A stretch of DNA of 34,310 nucleotides from an uncultured Oscillospiraceae bacterium. GTDB lineage: Bacteria > Bacillota > Clostridia > Oscillospirales > Oscillospiraceae. Numbering within the stretch: the stretch's first letter is position 1; every line of letters begins with the position of its first letter. Both the position numbers and the translations under genes were made by a program. This document shows, piece by piece, positions 7,206 through 12,884 of the stretch. Below the pieces are notes generated by a model. The model was not told the origin of the DNA, made no database searches, and worked only from the letters and a program-made list of their open reading frames with translations. The stretch covers positions 1 to 34,310 of the forward strand of contig CATLEJ010000009.1 of assembly GCA_949916125.1 (NCBI GenBank), given 5' to 3'.

Positions 7206-7428
7206 ACTTTTTGGGGTATTCTCTTTTTATATTGCTTGCTCCGGTAATATAGTCCAGTGATACATTGTAGAACCTGGCAAGGATCAAAATGCTGTCCACT
7301 GGGATTCTGGTCTTTCCACTCTCATAATCGGCGTATGTTCGTTGTCCAACATGGAGCAGGGCGCCAACATACTTTTGTGTTAAAGAGCTATCTTCTCTTA
7401 ACTCCCTTATTCGCTCGTTCCACTGCAT
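7204..7428 (-). CDS. XRE/Cro-CI family transcriptional regulator of the element
   Basis: A 74-residue protein that is almost entirely one helix-turn-helix domain: IRELREDSSLTQKYVGALLHV, then RTYADYESGKTRIP, the canonical recognition-helix region of Cro/CI proteins, and LARFYNVSLDYITG. It is divergent from the SLH cargo gene. A perfect 7-3-7 palindrome lies between them next to the cargo promoter, so it probably represses that promoter, its own, or both. A GAGGTG ribosome binding site precedes the ATG. Such small XRE proteins commonly control excision or cargo in mobile elements; its exact targets are not shown by sequence. Confidence 0.9.
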   Translation of the reverse strand: MQWNERIRELREDSSLTQKYVGALLHVGQRTYADYESGKTRIPVDSILILARFYNVSLDYITGASNIKREYPKK

Positions 7429-7479
7429 AGGCTACACCTCAACACCAGTATAAGGGAAAAGAAGTGCAACCCCTAAAAT

Positions 7480-7496
7480 TAGAGTTATAAACTCTA
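7480..7496. promoter_or_regulatory. Palindromic operator candidate between the XRE and SLH genes
   Basis: TAGAGTT-ATA-AACTCTA, a perfect 7-bp inverted repeat directly abutting the -35 of the SLH-gene promoter and 52 bases upstream of the XRE start. Probable XRE-protein binding site. Confidence 0.6.
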
Positions 7497-7525
7497 TTGA
7501 CGTTTAAAGCCATGAGCGCTATAAT
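7497..7525 (+). promoter_or_regulatory. Promoter of the SLH cargo gene
   Basis: TTGACG (7497-7502), a 17-base spacer and TATAAT (7520-7525); the ribosome binding site AAAGGAG follows at about 7542. Confidence 0.85.
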
Positions 7526-7557
7526 TAGATAAATACCAAATAAAGGAGTAACAACCC

Positions 7558-8499
7558 ATGAAGAAAAGAATAATGTCACTATTAGCCCTGGTTTTGATTC
7601 TGTCTCTTGTTTCTGTTCCCGCCTATGCTGCAAGTGATGAAGCAACCACCAGTGCCCAAGCACTTTACCAACTGGGCCTATTCAATGGCACCGGCAAAGA
7701 CGCCCAAGGAAATCCAGTCTTTGACTTGGACAGGACACCGACACGATACGAAGCAGTCACGCTCCTGGTCAGACTGTTGGGACGAACCAATGAAGCAGAA
7801 TCAAAAGAGTGGAACACTCCCTTTACCGATCTAAATGCTGGCTGGGCAAAACCCTATGTGGGGTATGCCTATGCGAATAAGTTGACAAGTGGCACATCAG
7901 GTACAACCTATGGTGGGGCCGGAAATGCCACTGTATCGCAATACATCACTTTCGTTTTGAGGGCATTAGGCTATGAGAGTGGTATTGACTTCCAGTGGGA
8001 TAAAGCATGGGAATTGTCTGATAAACTCGGTATCACCAATGGACAGTACAACAGCACAACACACTTTACTCGTGGCGATGTTGTGATTATTTCCTTCAAT
8101 GCTCTTTCTGCAAAGATTAAGAACAAAGATACCACCTTGTTTGAGGATTTGACAGCGAGGGGAGTTGTCAAAGAGCATACCCATAATTATATTGAACAGG
8201 CCATTCCTGGTTCTGGACATTATGAGCAAGTTCAAGTTGGAACTGAAACAGTTGTAGTTGGAACAGAAAAATATTGGATTATTGAATGTAAATGCTGTAG
8301 GCAAACATTTGATAATTCAGATGATTTTAATTGGCATACAGAACCAAATAACCCTAATACTGATGTAAAATGTTGGTTTGCCGCGTCTAATATGTACCAG
8401 CGAAAACGAGAAATAACACAAACACAACCTGTGTATGAGAACAGATGGGTAGAAGATACAATCCGGGTCTGTTCCATCTGTGGACAGCAAGAGCCATAA
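7558..8499 (+). CDS. Secreted SLH-domain protein with Cys/His-rich C-terminus (element cargo)
   Basis: A 313-residue exported protein. Residues 1-25 are a clear signal peptide (KKR, hydrophobic core, cleavage near AYA-AS). Three S-layer-homology repeats follow at about 28-75, 83-135 and 140-190 (FDLDRTPTRYEAVTLLVRLLG; FTDLNAGWAKPYVGYAYANK; WELSDKLGITNG), which normally tether proteins to pyruvylated wall polymers. After HTHNYIEQ, the last ~110 residues hold a CKCC cluster, histidines and a C-terminal CSICG, suggesting one or more metal- or disulfide-stabilised knuckles. This arrangement is not one recognised here. It is the only clear cargo gene, under its own promoter next to a phage-type repressor, and is followed by two terminators. 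Function unknown; a surface interaction role is plausible. Confidence 0.88.
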   Translation: MKKRIMSLLALVLILSLVSVPAYAASDEATTSAQALYQLGLFNGTGKDAQGNPVFDLDRTPTRYEAVTLLVRLLGRTNEAESKEWNTPFTDLNAGWAKPYVGYAYANKLTSGTSGTTYGGAGNATVSQYITFVLRALGYESGIDFQWDKAWELSDKLGITNGQYNSTTHFTRGDVVIISFNALSAKIKNKDTTLFEDLTARGVVKEHTHNYIEQAIPGSGHYEQVQVGTETVVVGTEKYWIIECKCCRQTFDNSDDFNWHTEPNNPNTDVKCWFAASNMYQRKREITQTQPVYENRWVEDTIRVCSICGQQEP

Positions 8500-8517
8500 T
8501 CCCTATTAGGGCACAAC

Positions 8518-8557
8518 AAAACCCAACTCCATCATGGGGTTGGGTTTTCTATTTTTA
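8518..8557 (+). terminator. Intrinsic terminator of the SLH gene
   Basis: Thirteen-bp stem (8518-8530 with 8536-8548, one G-T pair), loop ATCAT, then TCTATTTTT. Confidence 0.92.
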
Positions 8558-8613
8558 GGATTGAATTCTCTATTAACCTAATCGCTCTGGTCTTCCCCCG
8601 CGGGGAAGCGCGC

Positions 8614-8648
8614 CAGCGAGGTGTAAACACCTCGCTGTTGTAATTTTT
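8614..8648 (+). terminator. Second terminator-like hairpin
   Basis: CAGCGAGGTGT / ACACCTCGCTG, a near-continuous palindrome, followed by TTGTAATTTTT. It is preceded by another 7-bp hairpin (8592-8608). Confidence 0.65.
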
Positions 8649-9027
8649 AGGTTGATTTTATATAGTCCAGTGTTTGCATATTCCCAAAATTGACCAATTA
8701 AAGTATGCTGTAACTGCAACATATCAATCCGGTATAATCAATCTGTTTCTTTGTTTGTTAGTCCTCCCCCCGCTTGCGGGGGGCTGGGGGGGTGGTAGTT
8801 ATCCCGATATACTCTAAAAAACGATGTATTTTCAATCCATTTTCTAATTTGGGAAACTTCAAACCCTCGTTTGGGCAGACTTGTCCTGCGAAAACGCAGA
8901 CAAGTCAACCCTAAACGTTAAAATCATCAAAAAAATTAAAACATTTTAATCCACGACTACTTCCAATCAGTATAAAAAACTGATTTTCCATCACGTTTTC
9001 TACAAGCACTCCACGCCAGTCCACTTG

Positions 9028-9327
9028 ATCGGGATTTCTCCCTAAATACGTGTGTCCTCTCCCCGATTACCATAAGGGAGAACGATTGACCATTGCCACC
9101 CGAGGGATAGTTTTAACCATGCCCCAGATTTTGGTATCTGGGGTGTAGGCGGTGGGCTTTCTTCCTCTTTCACCCACTGACGGGCCTATTACAGGTGGAT
9201 TTTGGTTGCAGTAATAAGGTCCGGGGCGATTTTATAGCGTCGGCTCGTCCACACCTATTTGTTGAAGCAGGTTTGCTCTCTGCTGTCTGCGGGGCATGGG
9301 TAATATGGAAATTCGTCTAGATCCCCG
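9028..9327. ncRNA. Candidate large structured RNA (strand and identity unknown)
   Basis: Stems seen: ATCGGG/CCCGAT (9028-9033, 9062-9067) interleaved with TTCTCCCT/AGGGAGAA (9036-9043, 9075-9082), which form a pseudoknot or two alternative folds; CCCCAGAT/ATCTGGGG with a 6-base loop (9122-9143); GTGGG/CCCAC (9152-9177); an 11-bp stem with one bulge (9182-9192 with 9211-9222); AGCAG/CTGCT (9266-9284); CGGGG/CCCCG (9290-9327). The density of stems without coding potential suggests RNA structure. It does not match tmRNA, RNase P, SRP, 6S, T-box or group II intron signatures. No clear promoter on either strand was found. Confidence 0.35.
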
Positions 9328-9508
9328 TCAGATTTCTTATTTTGATGTTAGCATTAAAACAAGCAAAAATGCGCTCTCAAAAAGAGCTGTGATATTCAGT
9401 TTTTAAGTTCTACGTTTATAATATGGTAGAAAAAATATTTTCAAGAAAAAGAAATTTGTAAACAATTTATGAACAAATAGAAGCAGAAATTTTAGGTCTA
9501 ATTTTCTG

Positions 9509-9586
9509 ACTTTCGATTTTGTGATAAGACGCAACGCGGATTGTCACAAAATCGAAAGTGTCGCCAGGAGCGTCACGAAGTGACGC
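9509..9586. repeat. Long inverted repeat plus adjacent hairpin
   Basis: Perfect 16-bp arms ACTTTCGATTTTGTGA (9509-9524) and its complement (9544-9559) around a 19-base loop, followed by GCGTCA-CGAAG-TGACGC (9570-9586). It lies just upstream of the promoter of the small-gene/mobilization region. It could be a protein binding site, a single-strand origin or a copy-control signal; neither T-run nor ORF is associated with it. Confidence 0.7.
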
Positions 9587-9643
9587 GGGACGCGTAGGCC
9601 CAAAATGCACATGGAAAAAATATAAAAAATTTTCAAAAACCTA

Positions 9644-9671
9644 TTGACACTATATGGGAATATGTTATTAT
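9644..9671 (+). promoter_or_regulatory. Promoter of the small-protein operon
   Basis: TTGACA (9644-9649), a 16-base spacer and TATTAT (9666-9671). It overlaps an upstream in-frame ATG at 9670, which argues that the gene starts further down at 9721. Confidence 0.75.
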
Positions 9672-9720
9672 GTTAATAGAACGAAAGTTCTACTGCGATA
9701 GAAAGGAGGTTATGAAGTAT

Positions 9721-9891
9721 ATGGAATACTGGAGTAACGACGCTTGCGAAGGGTATGCTATTATGGCTATGGAAGATGCAGGCTTGGACAATGAAACAAT
9801 ACGCAAAGTATTAAGGATAATGAGTTGCGATTTATTTGATTCTGTGTCCGTTGACGAAGCAAAAGAGTATTACCTCAAGAAACGTTTTTAG
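9721..9891 (+). CDS. Small conserved-looking protein of the element
   Basis: A 56-residue acidic protein: EYWSNDACEGYAIMAMEDAG, then a predicted helix (NETIRKVLRIM), then a DLFDSVSVDEAKEYY segment. A similar W-x-N-D-x-x-x-G-Y-x-I-x-A-M-E pattern is remembered from small ORFs near mobilization genes of clostridial elements; no function is known. Start choice: ATG 9721 is 11 bases after the strong GAAAGGAGGT, ATG 9712 only 2 bases, and ATG 9670 lies within the promoter. It is followed 72 bases later by another small gene with its own ribosome binding site; the two probably form an operon ending at 10211-10249. Confidence 0.75.
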   Translation: MEYWSNDACEGYAIMAMEDAGLDNETIRKVLRIMSCDLFDSVSVDEAKEYYLKKRF

Positions 9892-9963
9892 AAACTAAAA
9901 ATATATCATATTTAGTATACCAGGAGGGCACAAGAGTGCTTTTATAGCAAGGAGGGATAACAA

Positions 9964-10209
9964 ATGAGCAACAAAAAATCAATAGAAGAATTAGAACAGT
10001 CTGCACGAAAAGCAGAAGCACGAGCAAAGGCGTTAAGAGAAAAGGCAAGGAAACAAACCCAAGCAGAAGAAGCCAAACAAAACGCCGAAATCATAAAGGC
10101 AATAGAATACTGGAACGATACAAGGCAAGTTCCGATTGCTAAAAATGATATTGCCGGAAAGTTCTATGAATGGGCAGAAAAGAACAAAGTGAAATATGCA
10201 CATGAATAA
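9964..10209 (+). CDS. Small coiled-coil protein, possible mobilization accessory factor
   Basis: An 81-residue, highly charged protein. Residues 5-45 are rich in Ala, Lys, Glu and Arg with heptad-like spacing (SIEELEQSARKAEARAKALR), predicting a coiled coil. The second half (IEYWNDTRQVPIAKNDIAGKFYEWAEKNK) looks globular. It has an excellent ribosome binding site (AAGGAGGG) and a terminator directly after the stop. Its place between an operon promoter and oriT/mobV resembles accessory relaxosome or regulator genes, but no family was recognised with confidence. Confidence 0.78.
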   Translation: MSNKKSIEELEQSARKAEARAKALREKARKQTQAEEAKQNAEIIKAIEYWNDTRQVPIAKNDIAGKFYEWAEKNKVKYAHE

Positions 10210-10210
10210 A

Positions 10211-10249
10211 AAAGCAGGAGCGAAAGAAATTTCGTTCCTGCTTTTGTTT
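10211..10249 (+). terminator. Terminator of the small-protein operon
   Basis: Stem AAAGCAGGAGCGAAA with TTTCGTTCCTGCTTT (one G-T pair), short loop, tail TTTTGTTTC. Confidence 0.9.
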
Positions 10250-10300
10250 CATATTGTAGATATGAAACATGGGGGTCAAGGGGGCTGTGCCCCTTTGCTC

Positions 10301-10336
10301 ACACTTTGCTTGCAAAGTATAGTGAGTTAGACTTGC
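10301..10336 (+). other. oriT: Origin of transfer (oriT), pMV158/MobV type
   Basis: Contains ACTTTGC-TT-GCAAAGT (inverted repeat 1) overlapping AAGTATAGTGAGTTAGACTT (inverted repeat 2). The core TATAGTGAGTTA closely matches the MobM nick region TAGTGTG/TTA of pMV158, predicting the nick between 10326 and 10327. It lies 80-115 bases upstream of the relaxase gene in the same orientation, as in MobV plasmids. Confidence 0.85.
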
Positions 10337-10415
10337 CCATTAAAAATTTACCGGGAGGTAAATTCTTAATGTGGCAAAGTCTGACGAGCGCGCAATTCTA
10401 AAGGAGGTTTTTTAT

Positions 10416-11459
10416 ATGGCAAGTTATGGAATAATGAGAATTGAGAAGCGAGGACGTTCAGCAATCTATGGATTGCAAATCGAAGCAAACAGGACAGCAC
10501 AAGACCACGAATCCGGGCGAGATTTTGACAGCTCAGACATTGACTGGTCAAAGACAAAGGACAACATACATATAATTCATACTGTAAACTGGAATAGAGA
10601 AATCACAAGGCAAATCAAGCAATATGGATTGAAAGAGCGAAAGGACAGCATTGTGCTCTTGGACGCCCTTTATACTGCAAGCCCTGAATGGTTTGCAACA
10701 CACACACAACGAGAAATGTTGGAGTATTTCCGAGACTGTTTGCGTTTTCACGTGAGGGAATATTGCGGAGGGGATAAGAGCCTACTTGTAAACGCTGTGA
10801 TTCACTTAGATGAAGCAACCCCGCACATGGCCGTGGCCTCCCTCCCAGTCATTACAGACGAAAAGGGCGCACATCTATCGGCTAAAATCATTATGGGAAA
10901 TAAAGACGATTATAGGCTAAGACAAGATAGATTTTATAGCGAGGTATCTTCCCGCTATGGCATGGAACGAGGTGAACCAAAGCGCCCGGAGGAAATTAAA
11001 AAGCACACTACCAAGAGAGAATGGCAAACAGCACAACAAGAAAGCAAAATCAGTAATTTACAACTTCAAAAAGAAATGTTGGAATTTGATGTGAGCTCAA
11101 TCACTGCAACACGTCGATATGAGGACAGGAAAGCAGAGCAAGCCAAGCAGAAAAGGAAAGAAATTGAAAACGAGATCAATGCATTACTCGAAAAGCAGAA
11201 TAGCTTGCAAGAGTGCCACAATAAAAATGTGGAGTACGTCAATAACTGGGCGAATCAGGCTGTTGATAGAATCAAGAAAGCCAACGCCAAACTAACCGAG
11301 TACGAAGAATGCACAAGCACCTTGGAGCGTCAATTTATGGCCGAACTCGAAGAAGCCGTATTGCAGACGCTCGGTGATATTCCAGAACCCCCAGAAATCG
11401 ACTTTGAAGCCCCTGTGGCGCAATTTACTAACTACGATGAAGAAGAATATGAACTATAA
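10416..11459 (+). CDS. mobV: MobV-family relaxase (Mob/Pre)
   Basis: Nicks oriT and stays bound to the transferred strand during mobilization. The protein has 347 residues. The N-terminal ~200 are the Mob_Pre relaxase domain: MASYGIMRIEKRGRSAIYGL, then the metal-binding signature HLDEATPH (H130, D132, E133, H137), and YSEVSSRYGMERGE. The C-terminal part (about 205-310) is a long Lys/Glu-rich coiled coil, probably for dimerisation or membrane and coupling-protein contact, as in MobM. An upstream GTG (10371) is in frame, but AAAGGAGGT sits 7 bases before ATG 10416, which is chosen. It is short for the family (often 400-500), with the missing length in the C-terminal half. Confidence 0.95.
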   Translation: MASYGIMRIEKRGRSAIYGLQIEANRTAQDHESGRDFDSSDIDWSKTKDNIHIIHTVNWNREITRQIKQYGLKERKDSIVLLDALYTASPEWFATHTQREMLEYFRDCLRFHVREYCGGDKSLLVNAVIHLDEATPHMAVASLPVITDEKGAHLSAKIIMGNKDDYRLRQDRFYSEVSSRYGMERGEPKRPEEIKKHTTKREWQTAQQESKISNLQLQKEMLEFDVSSITATRRYEDRKAEQAKQKRKEIENEINALLEKQNSLQECHNKNVEYVNNWANQAVDRIKKANAKLTEYEECTSTLERQFMAELEEAVLQTLGDIPEPPEIDFEAPVAQFTNYDEEEYEL

Positions 11460-11564
11460 CCAGGTGCCCTCAAATGCCCTTAAAATGGCTTTGGGGGCAT
11501 TGGTGTGTACCCACTGTGTACACACTCAAAGGACTATTTGCTTGCTGGCATTGCGCCCAAAAAC

Positions 11565-11640
11565 TTACACACTTCCGACACGGTGTGTAACCACTTAAAG
11601 GACGATTTAACACACAAATATACCCACCATATTACACAAC
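11565..11640. repeat. Right-end integrase arm-site candidates
   Basis: TTACACA at 11565-11571, its inverse TGTGTAA at 11584-11590, a variant TTAACACA at 11607-11614 and TTACACA at 11632-11638. The last is within CACCATATTACACAAC (11625-11640), an exact 16-bp copy of 5724-5739. They lie in the 266-base gap between mobV and the right junction, which also holds the palindrome TGTGTACACA and no gene. Confidence 0.5.
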
Positions 11641-11725
11641 CACATGGGCAAAAAATCAGGGGTGTGTGAGTTTCCCCACACACCCCAAAAATGCCGGAAA
11701 TCGTTGAAATTACAAGGTTTTTCGC

Positions 11726-12313
11726 TTACTTGAAGTAACGCTCCAAAAGCCCCTTCAAGGCTTTTCCATGCCGGGCCTCGTCCCGGGCCATCTCATGCAC
11801 GGTGTCGTGGATGGCGTCCAGGCCGTTCTTCTTGGCGCAGGCGGCCAGGTCGAACTTGCCCTGGGTGGCGCCGAACTCGCAGTCCACCCGCCAGGCCAGG
11901 TTCTTCTTGGTGCTGGCGGTCATGTTGGGCTCCAGCTCGGTGCCCAGCAGCTCGGCGAACTTGGCGGCGTGCTCGGCCTCCTCGTAGGCGGCCTTCTCCC
12001 AGTACAGGCCGATCTCGGGGTAGCCCTCGCGGTGGGCGATGCGGGCCATGCACAGGTACATCCCCACCTCGGAGCACTCGCCGGTGAAGTTGGCCATGAG
12101 CTGCTCCAGGATGTACTTCTTGTCCTCGTCGCTGATGTCGGGGTTGTCCTTCACGGTCTTGGCGTAGATGCCGTACTCATGCTCGGCGGCCAGCTTCATC
12201 TCGCCCTCCTGAAGGGTGAACTTGGCGCCGGTGACGTGGCACACGGGGCACTCGGCAGGGGGGTTCTCACCTTCGTGGACATAACCGCACACCGGGCAGA
12301 TCCATTTTTTCAT
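11726..12313 (-). CDS. Reverse rubrerythrin (NADH peroxidase component), 3' end supplied by the element
   Basis: Non-heme diiron protein that reduces hydrogen peroxide, and indirectly oxygen, in anaerobes. The rubredoxin domain is N-terminal (C6, C9, C22, C25: CPVCGY and CPVC) and the ferritin-like four-helix bundle follows (about 45-195), the reverse order to classical rubrerythrin. Diiron ligand motifs are visible in [21 protein letters not shown] and the terminal DEARHGKAL. It has 195 residues; the start is the ATG after TTTGGAGGAAA. The gene lies 19 bases downstream of a PerR-like regulator, so peroxide-responsive co-transcription is likely. Its last 15 codons differ in style (CAT GGA AAA, TTG, CGT) because the integrated element replaced them; the protein sequence is unchanged. 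Confidence 0.95.
   Translation of the reverse strand: MKKWICPVCGYVHEGENPPAECPVCHVTGAKFTLQEGEMKLAAEHEYGIYAKTVKDNPDISDEDKKYILEQLMANFTGECSEVGMYLCMARIAHREGYPEIGLYWEKAAYEEAEHAAKFAELLGTELEPNMTASTKKNLAWRVDCEFGATQGKFDLAACAKKNGLDAIHDTVHEMARDEARHGKALKGLLERYFK
11772..11780 (+). repeat. Right attachment core (attR)
   Basis: CGGGCCTCG, the partner of 5650-5658. GC-rich host rubrerythrin codons lie to its right and AT-rich element-derived codons to its left. Confidence 0.72.
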
Positions 12314-12332
12314 GATAGTTTTCCTCCAAATG

Positions 12333-12722
12333 TTAAAATTCTTTGCAGTCCTCGCACAGACCGCGGACAATGAATTCCCAGCTCTCCGCCGTGAACCCAT
12401 ATTGCACGCCCAGCCGCTCAACGCAGCCCTCCCCCGGCGAGAGCCGGGGCAGGTCGGCGACGCGACCGCAGCGGTTGCAAATAAAGTGGGAATGGGGGGC
12501 CGTCTGGCCGTCGTACCGCTCCTGACCGTTCACCGTGCCCACCCGGCGCACCAGGCCCTGCTCGCACAGCTGGCCCAGGTTGCGGTAGACGGTGGCCAGG
12601 CTCAGGTCTGGGTAATCCGGCTTGAGCCCCTGGTACACCTGCTCCGCCGAGGGGTGCCGGCCGGTGGCCCGGAGCAGGGCCAGCATGGCGTCCCGTTTTT
12701 TGCTCTGTCGTACAATCGGCAT
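12333..12722 (-). CDS. Fur-family regulator, PerR-like
   Basis: A 129-residue repressor. A winged helix (about 1-80: [34 protein letters not shown]) is followed by a dimerisation/metal domain with [18 protein letters not shown], the Asp of RVADLP and a C-terminal CEDC. The two CxxC pairs form the structural zinc site, and the H/D cluster resembles the regulatory iron site of PerR. The start at ATG 12722 is chosen over longer upstream options because the Fur family begins here and AAGGAT lies nearby. The promoter and an almost perfect palindrome precede it, suggesting autoregulation. Its partner is the peroxide-reducing rubrerythrin just downstream, which favours a PerR over a Fur or Zur role. 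Confidence 0.9.
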   Translation of the reverse strand: MPIVRQSKKRDAMLALLRATGRHPSAEQVYQGLKPDYPDLSLATVYRNLGQLCEQGLVRRVGTVNGQERYDGQTAPHSHFICNRCGRVADLPRLSPGEGCVERLGVQYGFTAESWEFIVRGLCEDCKEF

Positions 12723-12744
12723 AGCAACAAATCCTTGCTTGTGA

Positions 12745-12767
12745 TTAATAGGAATAATTCCTGTTAA
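12745..12767. promoter_or_regulatory. PerR/Fur-type operator candidate
   Basis: AGGAAT-A-ATTCCT, a perfect 6-1-6 palindrome extended by TTAA on both sides. It is located just downstream of the promoter -10, where a bound repressor would block transcription of the regulator-rubrerythrin operon. Confidence 0.7.
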
Positions 12768-12769
12768 GG

Positions 12770-12798
12770 ATACTACCACACTTGTCCCGGTTTGTAAA
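12770..12798 (-). promoter_or_regulatory. Promoter of the perR-rubrerythrin operon
   Basis: Minus strand TTTACA (12798-12793), a 17-base spacer and TAGTAT (12775-12770). Confidence 0.7.
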
Positions 12799-12849
12799 GG
12801 GCTTTTTTGAAAAAACCGAAAAAAATTTTTCCACCGGGAAAAAGGCGCG

Positions 12850-12880
12850 AAACGGGGAGGGGCCCAGCCCCTCCCCGTTT
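12850..12880 (-). terminator. Terminator of the metal-ATPase operon
   Basis: Thirteen-bp perfect stem AAACGGGGAGGGG / CCCCTCCCCGTTT, 5-base loop, directly after the ATPase stop; a T-tract follows after CGCGCC on the minus strand. Confidence 0.8.
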
Positions 12881-12884
12881 CCTG

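Larger units (their letters stand above)
8651..9643. other. ~1 kb gene-free, hairpin-rich segment of the element
   Basis: No ORF with a start, ribosome binding site and coding character is visible on either strand. Instead there are many perfect or near-perfect stems: CCCCCCGC/GCGGGGGG (8766-8783), GACTTGT..ACAAGTC with inner CTGCG/CGCAG (8878-8906), AATCAGT/ACTGATT (8965-8985), several between 9028 and 9327, and a long inverted repeat at 9509-9559. GC content rises to near 50% around 9000-9330 between AT-rich stretches. It may hold a structured RNA, a plasmid-type origin, or both. No Rep gene is present. Confidence 0.5.
5650..11780. mobile_element. Integrative mobilizable element in the 3' end of the rubrerythrin gene (~6.1 kb)
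   Basis: Bounded by two copies of CGGGCCTCG, each inside a rubrerythrin 3' end. Everything between is clearly more AT-rich than both flanks and has different codon use. Contents in order: tyrosine integrase next to the left end, XRE regulator, SLH-domain cargo, hairpin-rich noncoding segment, two small ORFs, oriT and MobV relaxase. No replication protein, mating-pair apparatus or coupling protein is present, so it would need a helper for transfer; this is the definition of an integrative mobilizable element. The right junction restores a full-length rubrerythrin; the left carries the displaced host 3' end. Confidence 0.9.

Noticed and set aside
8651-9643. Group II intron, T-box, tmRNA, RNase P RNA or SRP RNA in the noncoding segment
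   Set aside because: None of the signature motifs (GUGYG start and domain V, T-box AGGGUGG, tmRNA ends, RNase P GAGGAAAGUCC, SRP GGAAGGAAGC) is present on either strand.
5650-11780. Element being an integrated rolling-circle plasmid with its own Rep
   Set aside because: No replication initiator gene is present; only integrase and MobV functions are found.
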